Positions 8,440-17,172 of a DNA stretch of 64,000 nt are shown piece after piece. This DNA comes from Bradyrhizobium sp. LLZ17. GTDB lineage: Bacteria; Pseudomonadota; Alphaproteobacteria; Rhizobiales; Xanthobacteraceae. The notes under the pieces were generated by a model, which was not told the DNA's origin, made no database searches, and saw only the letters and a program-made list of their open reading frames with translations. The stretch is taken from assembly GCF_041200145.1 (NCBI RefSeq), contig NZ_CP165734.1:3286001-3350000 (forward strand). Direction: 5' to 3'. The translations under genes were made by a program, and so were the position numbers. How positions within the stretch are numbered: position 1 is the stretch's first letter; every line of letters starts with the position of its first letter.

Positions 8440-9417
8440 ATGTTGCGAATTTTGCGGCGCGCTGTTTTCGGGCTCGCGATCATCTCGGGCCTGTTCAGCG
8501 CACCCCCGCCCGCCTCCGCCGCCGACTACCCCAACCGCCCCGTGCACTGGATGATCGGCTTCGCCGCCGGCGGCCCGGTCGACATCGTGGCGCGGATCAT
8601 GGCGCAGTGGCTGTCGGACCGTCTCGGCCAGCAATTCATCGTCGAGAACCGCACCGGCTCCGGCGGCAACATCGCGGCAGCTGCTGCGATCGCCTCGCCG
8701 CCGGACGGCTATACGCTGCTGTTCGTCGCGCCCAACAACGCGATCTCGACCTCGCTGTACAAGAAGCTGCCGTTCGACTTCCTGCGCGACACCGTGCCGG
8801 TCGCGAGCATCATGCAGCTCACCAACATGCTGGTGGTCTCCAACGCGTTTCCCGCGAAGACGGTTCAGGAGCTCGTCGACTATTGCAAGGCCAATCCCGG
8901 CAAGATCTCCTTTGCCTCGTCCGGCAACGGCACCTCGGTGCACATGTCGGCCGAGCTGTTCAAGGCGATGACGAAGTGCGACATGATCCACGTGCCCTAT
9001 CGCGGCTCGGCCCTCGCCTTCCCCGACATCATCTCCGACAAGGTGCAGCTGATCTTCGACAACCTTCCCTCCGCGCTCGAGCAATCGCGCGGCGGCAGCG
9101 TCCGCGCACTGGGGGTGACCTCGCCGCAGCGCTGGCCAAGCGTGCCCGACGTGCCCGCGATCGCCGAGACCGTGCCGGGATTCGAATCGGTCGGCTTCTA
9201 CGGCATCTCGGCGCCGAAGGGCACGCCGAGCGAGGTGGTCGAGATCCTGAACAACGCCGTCAACGAGGCGCTGAAGGACCCGAAGCTGGTGGCGCGCCTC
9301 ACCGAGACCGGCGGCATTCCCAAGCCGATGACACCGGCCGAATTCGGCAAGCTGGTCAGCGACGAGACGGAGAAGTGGCGCAAGGTGGTGGAGTTCGCGG
9401 GGGTGTCGGTGGACTAG
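8440..9417 (+). CDS. Bug/TctC family tripartite tricarboxylate transporter substrate-binding protein
   Basis: 325 aa. A signal peptide ends at about residue 30 (PASAADYP). The Bug signature DYPNRPVHWMIGFAAGGPVD follows, with VENRTGSGGNIAA, the conserved SSGNGTSVHMSAELFK block and the PYRGSALAFPDII block. Bug proteins capture carboxylates or related small metabolites in the periplasm. No tctA or tctB partner is present, as is usual for the expanded Bug family. I chose ATG 8440 because GGAGG lies at 8431-8435; an in-frame ATG at 8404 has no ribosome-binding site and would extend the signal peptide with charged residues. Confidence 0.88.
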   Translation: MLRILRRAVFGLAIISGLFSAPPPASAADYPNRPVHWMIGFAAGGPVDIVARIMAQWLSDRLGQQFIVENRTGSGGNIAAAAAIASPPDGYTLLFVAPNNAISTSLYKKLPFDFLRDTVPVASIMQLTNMLVVSNAFPAKTVQELVDYCKANPGKISFASSGNGTSVHMSAELFKAMTKCDMIHVPYRGSALAFPDIISDKVQLIFDNLPSALEQSRGGSVRALGVTSPQRWPSVPDVPAIAETVPGFESVGFYGISAPKGTPSEVVEILNNAVNEALKDPKLVARLTETGGIPKPMTPAEFGKLVSDETEKWRKVVEFAGVSVD

Positions 9418-9762
9418 GCCTGCTCGCTGCCGCGAGCTTGAGGCGCGCCGAGGTGACATCGGAGAGGATCGGAAGACGCCCTCCCATCAAAATGCGCGAA
9501 AACAACCCCATGCACAGTAGACGAGGCTAGCGATTACAAGGGCTTACGGAACAGGGGCCGAACCCTTAACGGGGGCGATTTGACTCGTCGGGCAAAACAG
9601 GACTAAAAGGCATCATCGCCGATTTCGGGTATTCGAAAAATTTCCGGCATCGCTGCGCCGGCGTTCCCATCCGCGCCAGCCAGCATTGCACCCCCGCCCC
9701 CATTTCTGTAAACGAACCGCGCACCGTTGCCAGCCGCGCAGTCTCGCGGCCGTCTCGCGGCG
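9418..9762. other. 345-bp non-coding stretch upstream of tRNA-Ile
   Basis: No credible ORF. The part nearest the tRNA contains two GTCTCGCGGC repeats at about 9740-9760. The tRNA promoter must lie here, but I cannot point to its boxes with confidence. The base composition drops around 9530-9640 relative to the genes on either side. Confidence 0.4.
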
Positions 9763-9838
9763 GGGCCTGTAGCTCAATGGTTAGAGCCGGCCGCTCATAA
9801 CGGTCTGGTTGCAGGTTCAGATCCTGCCGGGCCCACCA
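9763..9838 (+). tRNA. tRNA-Ile (anticodon CAT, lysidine type)
   Basis: 76 nt including an encoded CCA. The acceptor stem is GGGCCTG with CGGGCCC (one T-G pair). The anticodon loop CTCATAA gives CAT at 9796-9798, and the T stem GCAGG/CCTGC is perfect. The overall sequence is closer to the isoleucine CAT tRNA (whose C34 is changed to lysidine by TilS) than to initiator or elongator Met tRNA. One oddity: the T loop reads TTCAGAT, placing G where A58 is nearly always found. An accessory region begins directly downstream, so this tRNA may be an integration site. Confidence 0.85.
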
Positions 9839-9972
9839 AGAATATCAGTATCTTGCTTGGTTCTTCGTCGCCCTGCTCACGACGGCCGCACCAGAAACCG
9901 CACCAGATACGTCCACTTTTCGTTCGTGCGTAAGCTCGCGTACCGCAATCCACTCGATGGCGCTAGACCGAT

Positions 9973-10200
9973 TTAGGGGATGGTAGATGTAAACGTCACC
10001 CACTCGTCGCTGTAGTCGAACACACCGGAGCGTGCCTGGTCCCTGGCCCTCTAGGTTTTGCCTTCCGTCCGTACAGTCTTGAGCGACGAGAAGAAGCTCT
10101 CCATCGCGGCAATGTCCCGGGCTTTGCTGGAACGGCTCATGCCGCAGACGTTGCCGTGGTCGGCCATCAGGCGCTGGAATTGCTCGCTGGTGTATTGGCT
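9973..10200 (-). mobile_element. IS3-family transposase (OrfB) remnant
   Basis: On the minus strand, from 10200 downward, translation reads SQYTSEQFQRLMADHGN, then AAMESFFSSLKT, an in-frame TAG stop, then RARDQARSGVFDY. These are the C-terminal integrase-core motifs of IS3-group OrfB, including the catalytic Glu region (MESFFSSLK). Homology stops at about 10200 on one side and after VFDY near 10010 on the other. No terminal repeats or OrfA are visible. It is a decayed scar between the tRNA and the large NTPase gene and supports past mobile-element activity here. Confidence 0.75.
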
Positions 10201-10313
10201 ATGCCTGCACCCAAAACAACTGGACTGATTGCGCCGAGACCCTTGTTGCGATCAGGAGACCGTCGCGATAAACGAGGGGATTTAAAGTTCTCGATTGCGC
10301 AAACGCAGTATGA

Positions 10314-13300
10314 ATGAAGGGCCAGGATCCTCTGTTGTCACAAAGCACATCCAGCCCAACCAGCGGTGCGACCGCAGCCCTGGCCGGCTACGAATATCAG
10401 CTCAACGTCTCGGTGCTGGCGGCTCTGCGATTGCTTCTGATTACGAAATCGGCAACACGCATCACGTTAGAGCCGGCCAATGAAGAAGATCTGGAGGCCG
10501 ACTGCGAGCCCGACGAACCGGGCCGGGTTGTGCCGAGTGCCATTGTCGCAAGTGGCTACAAGCTTGTCGTCCAGGTTAAATTCCGCGGGGGTGAGCCGTG
10601 GTCGATCGATGACCTCGACAAATTGCTAAATCATGGCGAGAGGCGAAGGCCTGCAAAACATCACCTCGACGACCTCGACACGCGGTTTCTGTTGGTCACC
10701 AACGCCGACGCGAAAGGGGCCGCGCGCAACTTGCTCGTTTCCGAGTTTGAGGAACAATCGGACCCACTGGAATTCCCGCCCTCGCTTAGGAAGACCCTGC
10801 CCTTGGCACCAGAGGGACGCATTGCAATCCGGGGCGGTGCAACAGAGCGACTAATTGAGCTCGAGATCGGCTATATATTGAGCGAGCTGCTCCGTGTCCC
10901 GCACTCTCGTCAGACCGAGTGCCGCGAGCAACTTTGCCAGGAAGCTCGACGCAGAATGCGCGGAATCGGCCCGGGCGTCTGGACACGCGATGACTTGTTG
11001 GCAACGATTCGGGCTCACGGCGGCTACCTTGCGAGCGCAGCGGAACTCGTGGGGTTCGTCAAGCCGTCGAACTTCGACGACATGGCATCCCTCCTGCGAC
11101 AGCGAAATGCCATCGTGATCACCGGACCTTCCGGGACTGGAAAGACGCTGGCGGCAATTGCTCTTTGCGATATGGCTCGTCAGCAGGACGGGCGACTCGA
11201 TATCGTTGCCGTGAATCCGAATGATGAACCCTCGATTACAAGACGGTTGACTGACACCGGACCCACGCTCTTCTACGTCGAAGACCCTTGGGGCCAGTAC
11301 AGCCTGCGACGCGGGTCAGAAGCCTGGACAGAGCAACTACCGCGTCTTTTGAAGGACGCGCGTCCCGGACATCAATATGTCATAACCTCCCGCAGCGATA
11401 TGCTCGGCCAGGCCCGCGCGAACGACGCATTCAAGCGGTGGTCAATCGAGCTGAATGCGGAGCAGTACAGCAGCGGCGAGCTGGCGCATATCTACGACAA
11501 GCGCATGGACCTGCTCGCGACCGATCTACAGCCCAAAGCACTCAAGTTTCGACAAGAGGTGCTCGAAGCGCTGGAAACCCCGCTCGAGCTGGAGTTGTTC
11601 TTTACAAGCCTCGCGGATGGGCCTCAGCCAGATGAGGCGGATCGCTCGTTCTTGCAACGCCTTCTCGGTTTGGCCCACCGAGATGCCGTTGAGGGCGTCG
11701 TCGTCAAATATCTCGGTGCGACCGATCAAATCGGTCTGTCCGCCGCGATCTGGGGCCTGCTTGCGGCGCGAGGTCAAATCGATCGTACCCAGCTAACTGC
11801 ACTGCAACGTCAGCTGCGAAAGTCCGCCCCCGGATTGGCCGATGGGTTGGAAAAGACCATCGACCGTCTGGTCGCCACACGCCACCTCCGCCAGCCCCTG
11901 CGCACGGTTTCGTTCGCGCATCCGAGCGTGCGGGCGGGCTTCGAAACGTTCCTGACGGAGAACTGGTCTCGCAGTGAGGTTGCACTCGAGTCCCTTCTTG
12001 CAGCCCTGACTGGATTGACCGGTGCTAATCGCGCATGGGGGTTGGAGACGGCCGCCCGCGCGCTGAATGCTGCCACCAATCTGTGGGCGACGATCGAGGG
12101 AATGGATGGCACTTGCCAGGCGTCAGACGAAAGCCGGTCCGCGATTGACGCGTGGCTCGAGGAATCCCTGATCGACCCAGACGCCGATTTCCAGGCCCTG
12201 CTGCAATTGGCGGCGGACGTTGGCACAAGCGCGTCCACCCCCGCCGAGCTCGCAAGATGGTTCATCAAGGGGGTAAGACGCGGCGGTGCGTTCTTCATCG
12301 ACGATTGGGAGCCGCCAAGTTTCGACGATGCCTGGTACCAGCGAGTCTCGGCCGATCCCCGATCGGCAATTATCGCGGATCGCTTCATTCGCGAGCAGCT
12401 TCCACAGGACCATGGATCCTATGGTCGCGACCTCGCAGACAAACTCGATCGGATCGCAACTGGCCTGACACCCGCGTTCCTGGCGGTCGCTCACAAATTG
12501 ATCGGGACAGGGTTCGATCGAAACGTCGATGCCGTAGCAGAAGGTGCGGTGCGAGATCTCGCGGGATACGAGGCTGTATTGATCGAGGCGCTCGACGATC
12601 TGGCGGCCATTCGACGATCTCGCCAGGAAGACACCGGGAAGGAGTGGCGAGCTGTTGAGGACGGTGAGTACGACAAAGGTTACGAGGAATATTACGCGAC
12701 GCAGGACGACGACAGGGACTACGCATCAGGTGTGCTCGTCGACACCTTCATCGAAACCATGCGCAATGCCGACCGCTGGCAGGACTTGGCCAACCACGCG
12801 CGGCTGACAGACTTTGCCGGGCGCTGGGCGCAGGAGGTTTCCAGCTCCAAGGCTGCGGTCACAGCGGACGAAATCCGCGCGATTCTGGAAGCGACCCGCA
12901 AGAGCGGCGATGAGGAAGCAGGCTGGAACGCGGCGCGCCAATGTTGGGACGCGACGTTGGAGCCGCTTCTGGCGGACCGGATCCTGTCGCAGCCGGATGA
13001 TGAAAGCTTGCGCAGATCCCTGGTCCAATGCGCGATCACCGCAGCTCCGTCAGCGTTGATCAATTGCCTTCAGGCGCATGCAACCTCACCCTCGGTGTTC
13101 ATTCATCTGTTGGTTGATATGTATGCGGTTCAAGCGTTTGCCGAAGCAGAACGGTTAGAATCGTTATCGGCAACACTCTCTCCGGAAGCGACGGAACTAC
13201 TTGAGGCGTTCGAAACCATCAAGCAGGGGCCACGTGCGGTCGGAGCAGCTGCCCTCGCCTTGCTTGAAGCGGCAGCGCCGGCTGCGGCTTCGACCGTGCT

Positions 13301-14300
13301 CGGCGTGATCGTACCAGTGATGATCGCAAGTGGGTCAAAGCCGGCCGGCGTTGTGCGCAGGTGGCTCGCGGAAGCGACGGACCGCGCCGACGCAGCTGCC
13401 GCAACTCAGGCCGCGATCACGATTGGCGAGGAACCTCTCGTCTGGCTGGCGCTGCACCATGATCGCGCCGACGCGCGTCAAAGCGCGCTCGAATATTTGG
13501 CATCAAGACTGCCAGATCCACTCCCCACCGAGCTCCTCGCTCTTGCGAATGACAAGGGTAATCGGGTCCGCCGCAGTTTGACGGCTGTCCTCAGCAGCCG
13601 ACCGCACTCGGAGCACTTTCCGGTACTCATGCAACTGGCTCTGGACCGATGGTCCGACGCCGAGCCGCACTATCAGGAGCCGGACTCCTACCCGATCGCG
13701 CGCGAAGCTGTGGCCGCGCTAGAGACGTACGGATCACTCGGTGATGAGATCGGGACCAAGCTGATCGCGTTGGCCAGGGAGACCTCCGACGAGCAGCTGC
13801 GCCGGGATGCGTTGAGCGCCGCGGCCCGGCTTTGCGGACCGGCCGTTCGACGCCAGATCTGGTCGCTCTTTACTGATAATTCGCTTGGTTGGCTGCGCGT
13901 CGACGCCATCGACGCATTGAGCACCGCCAGCACAGTGGAGCTCGAAATCGTCAGGAAGATCTCCGCAGACCGCCTGATGAAATTGTCGGCGCCGCTAGCG
14001 GCTTCTGCAACGATTCTGGTGGGAGCGCACCTTCCCGTCGCCGATGCCGTTCAGATATTTGAGCGGGTCGGACATTCCCAATCACACAGGGCTTTGTTGC
14101 TGCTCGGGGTCGTTGCATTAGGGAGCCGAGACCGTGCAGCCGCACTCGGTCTCCTCAAATTGCTCGACGCCGGCCACCCGGCGCGCAGACTGCTCGCAAC
14201 TGATGAGCTTTTGCCACCGAACGTTCTCGACGACCTCGGCGACGTCCGGATCCGACGGTATGTGGGCAGATGGCTCAATGATCGTATTGCGAAGAAATGA
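10314..14300 (+). CDS. Putative anti-phage STAND NTPase: N-terminal PD-(D/E)XK nuclease-like domain, nSTAND3-type NTPase, alpha-helical repeat C-terminus (Avs-like)
   Basis: 1328 aa. Residues about 18-200 resemble a DUF4297/Cap4-type nuclease: ALAGYEYQLN near the start, the acidic NEEDLEAD at 56-63, and VVQVKF with the Q87-x-K89 pair. Residues about 250-480 are a STAND NTPase: Walker A GPSGTGKT at 271-278, LFYVEDPWG at 319-327 as Walker B, and VITSR at 356-360, the set seen in nSTAND3 domains. The rest (about 500-1328) is all-helical, HEAT/TPR-like repeats, the usual sensor arm. No signal peptide or membrane segment. It stands alone beside a tRNA and an IS scar. I infer nucleic-acid cleavage triggered by a phage protein. 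No strong ribosome-binding site precedes ATG 10314. Confidence 0.72.
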   Translation: MKGQDPLLSQSTSSPTSGATAALAGYEYQLNVSVLAALRLLLITKSATRITLEPANEEDLEADCEPDEPGRVVPSAIVASGYKLVVQVKFRGGEPWSIDDLDKLLNHGERRRPAKHHLDDLDTRFLLVTNADAKGAARNLLVSEFEEQSDPLEFPPSLRKTLPLAPEGRIAIRGGATERLIELEIGYILSELLRVPHSRQTECREQLCQEARRRMRGIGPGVWTRDDLLATIRAHGGYLASAAELVGFVKPSNFDDMASLLRQRNAIVITGPSGTGKTLAAIALCDMARQQDGRLDIVAVNPNDEPSITRRLTDTGPTLFYVEDPWGQYSLRRGSEAWTEQLPRLLKDARPGHQYVITSRSDMLGQARANDAFKRWSIELNAEQYSSGELAHIYDKRMDLLATDLQPKALKFRQEVLEALETPLELELFFTSLADGPQPDEADRSFLQRLLGLAHRDAVEGVVVKYLGATDQIGLSAAIWGLLAARGQIDRTQLTALQRQLRKSAPGLADGLEKTIDRLVATRHLRQPLRTVSFAHPSVRAGFETFLTENWSRSEVALESLLAALTGLTGANRAWGLETAARALNAATNLWATIEGMDGTCQASDESRSAIDAWLEESLIDPDADFQALLQLAADVGTSASTPAELARWFIKGVRRGGAFFIDDWEPPSFDDAWYQRVSADPRSAIIADRFIREQLPQDHGSYGRDLADKLDRIATGLTPAFLAVAHKLIGTGFDRNVDAVAEGAVRDLAGYEAVLIEALDDLAAIRRSRQEDTGKEWRAVEDGEYDKGYEEYYATQDDDRDYASGVLVDTFIETMRNADRWQDLANHARLTDFAGRWAQEVSSSKAAVTADEIRAILEATRKSGDEEAGWNAARQCWDATLEPLLADRILSQPDDESLRRSLVQCAITAAPSALINCLQAHATSPSVFIHLLVDMYAVQAFAEAERLESLSATLSPEATELLEAFETIKQGPRAVGAAALALLEAAAPAAASTVLGVIVPVMIASGSKPAGVVRRWLAEATDRADAAAATQAAITIGEEPLVWLALHHDRADARQSALEYLASRLPDPLPTELLALANDKGNRVRRSLTAVLSSRPHSEHFPVLMQLALDRWSDAEPHYQEPDSYPIAREAVAALETYGSLGDEIGTKLIALARETSDEQLRRDALSAAARLCGPAVRRQIWSLFTDNSLGWLRVDAIDALSTASTVELEIVRKISADRLMKLSAPLAASATILVGAHLPVADAVQIFERVGHSQSHRALLLLGVVALGSRDRAAALGLLKLLDAGHPARRLLATDELLPPNVLDDLGDVRIRRYVGRWLNDRIAKK

Positions 14301-14859
14301 TTGGCGATCTTGGGCTCACCGGCTCGTTCACATCACCGCACAGGAAGCACACCGCGCTTCACGACCGCGACGAACTCCGGCACCCAACTCCGAAGCTCGT
14401 CGCGATGCCGACGACCGGGCGCCTCAGCAGGACGGTGGTGGCTGACCTTGATGTCGATATCATCATTGATCGACGGCGTACCGCCGCTTCGATTTATGAT
14501 GCGCTCGGAGGGCGCTCCCATTTGGCGTGATTTCAACGGGTTACGTTGGAGAACAGCAAGCGTTGGTGCATTTCGCGCTCAGAAGTGCCTTTGGGCCTGA
14601 CCCTCTGAAAAAGGAAGCCCTGCCCTAAGCAAGTCAGGCTAGCCCATCGGCCACAGCTTTCGCCCAGGTTGAAGCGCGCTTGTTCTACGCAGGTCGTTCT
14701 AGGCCTGCAGGGGTCACATCTCGCGACGGCGCGGGGCATCTCGCTCAATGCGATACACCGCCCTGCAAGCGGTCGGGGTAGCAGCTTGGGTGACCGAGGT
14801 AGGTGACTCGCGCGTTCTCCCTAAAGTCGCCAGCTGCGTTTCCGTGCTAGTCTCTCATC
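14301..14859. other. 559-bp stretch without a supported gene in the accessory region
   Basis: Only short overlapping ORFs occur on both strands, none with a recognisable domain or ribosome-binding site. Composition is less GC-rich than the core genes. It may hold the promoter of the next ORF and remnants of older insertions. Confidence 0.4.
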
Positions 14860-15963
14860 ATGAGCAGCGATTACACCTACTCGCTTGAGCAATGCGACGT
14901 ACAAGACAAGCGTCGGCTTGAGCAATATCGGGCGAAGCGAGTCGTTTGGCTGTCTTGGCTCGAGACGGATGAGCACCATGCGATTTGGAGCACAATTCAG
15001 TCGATGGTTTGGACTGACGTGGCATTTCGCTGTTTGACGGGCTTTACGACCGCGGGCACGCCGACGTCGCTCGAGAATACGTTGTTGGCCGAAGCACTGA
15101 TCAACGGCTATTTCGCAACCCAGATTCTGGCCATCCGTCGGTTGGTCGATAGAGGCAGCGATGTCATTTCGCTTCCGCGCCTGGTCAAGGACATCAAGGC
15201 GCACGCGAATCTTCTTACGAGGGAACACTACGTTTGTCACGACGGCCTTCCTTACGACTGGAAGCGCGTTCAGCGGGAGGAGATGTCTCCTCAGGTCGGC
15301 CGGGGCGGCCGCGGGATCTGGGTCTCAACCACGGGTCCAACCGCGTGGGGCACATCGCAAATGGTCCATGATCAGTTCGACAGGTTAAGCAAGGTGTCAC
15401 CGGATCAGCGCCAGCGCGATGACTTGATGGCAGCGTCCATACTTCACAAAATGGAGTCGTGGCTCAGCGCGAGCGGCGCTGTGGAGCTCAGCAAATGGAG
15501 CAGCGTCTATCTCGCACATGCCGGCGGCCCGAAACGGCGAGCGTCTACCCTCACGTTGTTTATGTTGACGGCTTTGCGGGCCCCTGGCAAAGCGCGAATG
15601 AAAATCACGAAGATACGTCGTTCGGAATTGCGCTGCACGCTCTGCGCACAGCAAAAGCAGCGTGGAAGAGTATTCCGTCTCAATACAACGGATCAAGAGA
15701 TTGGTGCGCGCGACTTCGAGGATTTGTGCGCCATCGCAGACTTATCTGCCGGCATGCTGTCTGACGTATCGAGCAGACTTCGCAATAGAAATTGGGAAGA
15801 CAGGCTATGGACGTTGGAAGGCAAATTACCGCCAAAGGCCGATCTTATTGCCGATTGGTTCTGGGACGACAGAATGACGCTTCGGAAGACACTGATCACA
15901 ATCGACCTCCACGGGACAGGATTCGGTGTCCGAAAAATGTCAAGGCTTGCCTCAACGGAATAA
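14860..15963 (+). CDS. Hypothetical protein, probable chimera
   Basis: 367 aa. Residues 1 to about 225 look like a genuine soluble, mostly helical protein (VWTDVAFRCLTGFTT, LINGYFATQILAIRRLVDRG, LTREHYVCHDGLPYD), a pattern I associate with an unnamed rhizobial family sometimes compared with AbiU2. From about residue 228 the reading becomes basic and irregular. At 15546-15671 a different frame encodes a piece of a TcmP protein. So the original C-terminus seems to be lost and replaced by foreign sequence. Function unknown. Its place next to a defence-type gene suggests a decayed defence locus. Confidence 0.5.
   Translation: MSSDYTYSLEQCDVQDKRRLEQYRAKRVVWLSWLETDEHHAIWSTIQSMVWTDVAFRCLTGFTTAGTPTSLENTLLAEALINGYFATQILAIRRLVDRGSDVISLPRLVKDIKAHANLLTREHYVCHDGLPYDWKRVQREEMSPQVGRGGRGIWVSTTGPTAWGTSQMVHDQFDRLSKVSPDQRQRDDLMAASILHKMESWLSASGAVELSKWSSVYLAHAGGPKRRASTLTLFMLTALRAPGKARMKITKIRRSELRCTLCAQQKQRGRVFRLNTTDQEIGARDFEDLCAIADLSAGMLSDVSSRLRNRNWEDRLWTLEGKLPPKADLIADWFWDDRMTLRKTLITIDLHGTGFGVRKMSRLASTE
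15546..15671 (+). pseudogene. Fragment of a three-Cys-motif partner protein (TcmP)
   Basis: In frame 3 the DNA reads PHVVYVDGFAGPWQ followed by SFGIALHALRTAKAAWK. This matches the N-terminal core of TcmP proteins, whose YVDGFAGPG motif resembles a SAM-binding loop. The fragment lies inside the 14860-15963 ORF in a different frame and has no start or remaining gene around it. TcmP partners with a three-Cys-motif (Gp37/Gp68-like) protein, and neither gene is otherwise present here. Confidence 0.6.
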
Positions 15964-16065
15964 GGCATCCGGGTTCATCGGCATTCTCGAGGTTAAAAAG
16001 CTCGTGCGACTTGCAAAACAGGTAAAGACACACGCTTCCGATCTACAGTGATCCCTGGCCCTCCG

Positions 16066-16083
16066 CGTCATTGCGAGCGAAGC
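16066..16083. repeat. Half copy of the dispersed inverted repeat found intact at 61686-61767
   Basis: CGTCATTGCGAGCGAAGC matches the left arm of the 30-bp inverted repeat at 61686-61715 and, less exactly, the one at 50579-50605. No right arm follows. It marks the right side of the accessory patch and suggests that an element was truncated here. Confidence 0.55.
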
Positions 16084-16162
16084 TCGTTGACGTGAATCCA
16101 CGAACCCGTTCTGATGCCCCGGGATGTATCAATCAGCCGCCCTCTCTCCGCAGGAGACCTCC

Positions 16163-16291
16163 ATGACCAGTGAAAAAGGCCCGAACATCAAAAAGAAGCA
16201 GAAGTGCAAGAATTGCGAAGGCAAAGGCTTGCTCAAGAAGGGCGACAAGGTGGTGAAGTGCCAGCGCTGCAAAGGCACGGGGGTGCGGTGA
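16163..16291 (+). CDS. Small zinc-ribbon protein with two CxxCxGxG motifs
   Basis: 42 aa, starting at ATG 16163 behind AGGAG (16152-16156). The sequence carries CKNCEGKG and CQRCKGTG, the zinc-binding repeats of the DnaJ cysteine-rich domain, separated by a lysine-rich linker. There are no J or C-terminal domains, so it is a free-standing zinc hairpin. It could be a chaperone-like or redox/zinc-buffer mini-protein. No operon partner is obvious; the gene at 16549 is 257 bases away. Confidence 0.7.
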   Translation: MTSEKGPNIKKKQKCKNCEGKGLLKKGDKVVKCQRCKGTGVR

Positions 16292-16548
16292 TGTTGCGTT
16301 GATAGCCTCGCTTGCCCCCGCCAACTCCGTCAAGCTGACGTCGACTTTTATTCAAGTTTTTTGCTCTATCAACTACAGAAGGTTATCTGTAACGCGGACA
16401 TCAATTGTCCCGTGGCGCGAGACAGACGCGCGTGAGCGGCTGCCATTGATGCCGCCGATGTGACGGATCGTGAAAACACGTGCCGATTGTGACGAGCGTG
16501 GCCGCGCCTTAAGTGAACAGACGTGCCGGCTTCCCTGGAGATAATGCG

Positions 16549-16797
16549 ATGCGTTCCCTTTTGAGCTTGGGCTTTCTCATTGCCCTCAGTGCCTCGGCCA
16601 ATGCCGCGACGGTCGACCACCAACACCGCAGACACGCCGTGACGCGTCAGGATCATCCCGGCGTGGTCATGAGCCCCGCTCCCTATGATGCCTACGCCGG
16701 GCCCTATGGCGCCTACGCCGAGCCTCGTCCACGTGTCTACTTCAACGACCAACCGGATCCTCTGGTGGATTCCCCCTACAAGAACTGGGGAGGCTAG
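16549..16797 (+). CDS. Small secreted protein, function unknown
   Basis: 82 aa. A clear signal peptide (RSLLSLGFLIALSASANA) is followed by a His/Tyr/Pro-rich mature part with two AYAGPYGAYAEP-like repeats and an FNDQPDPLVDSP tail. The start at 16549 is chosen for the signal peptide and the GGAG at 16537-16540. Proteins of this size and composition are common in Bradyrhizobium periplasms. No known domain is seen. Confidence 0.6.
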   Translation: MRSLLSLGFLIALSASANAATVDHQHRRHAVTRQDHPGVVMSPAPYDAYAGPYGAYAEPRPRVYFNDQPDPLVDSPYKNWGG

Positions 16798-17172
16798 AGC
16801 ATGTTTCGGCGAGCCGCGTAGCGGCTTTCCGAAATCATCATGCGCAAACAAAACGGATCAATTGTCGCGCGGTGCAGGGCGATCGCATTCAACACCGTGC
16901 TCCCTGCGGCCGATCCTTCGAGACGCCCGTCTTGGCGGGCTCCTCAGGATGAGGGCGGAGTGCGCGGTCGCAGTTTCAGCGGGCGCCGATGCCGGTTAGG
17001 CCGGCCAACAGCCATGTGCGATGGCCCCGACCCCAGTGCGGGCCGCTCGCGCGATAGCTAGCAAGTGCGCCATCACTGTCGTGAGAGGCCGGCAAAACCG
17101 CATGGACCCTCCGCTTGTATCGGCTCATATTGGCCAGGCATCACTTTGTTCAATGAACAAGGGAGCCTGCGA
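16798..17172. other. 375-bp spacer carrying a dispersed hairpin element
   Basis: No gene supported. At about 16912-16950 a structure bounded by ATCCT and AGGAT encloses GCCCG/CGGGC, resembling an intergenic repeat with CTTCGAGACGCCCG that I associate with Bradyrhizobium genomes. The promoter of the universal stress gene must lie in the last 120 bases. Confidence 0.45.

Noticed and set aside
14533..14748. 71-aa minus-strand ORF in the accessory gap
   Set aside because: No ribosome-binding site, no domain, irregular composition; likely chance.
10040..16063. 12-base direct repeat TCCCTGGCCCTC at 10040-10051 and 16052-16063 as island attachment sites
   Set aside because: The left copy lies inside the IS3 transposase coding remnant, and neither copy matches the tRNA 3' end, so a chance or IS-derived match is more likely.
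16389..16414. Second SigF-like promoter (GTAACG-N16-CGTG)
   Set aside because: The -10 part deviates (CGTG, not CGAA) and it lies about 135 bases before the nearest gene start.
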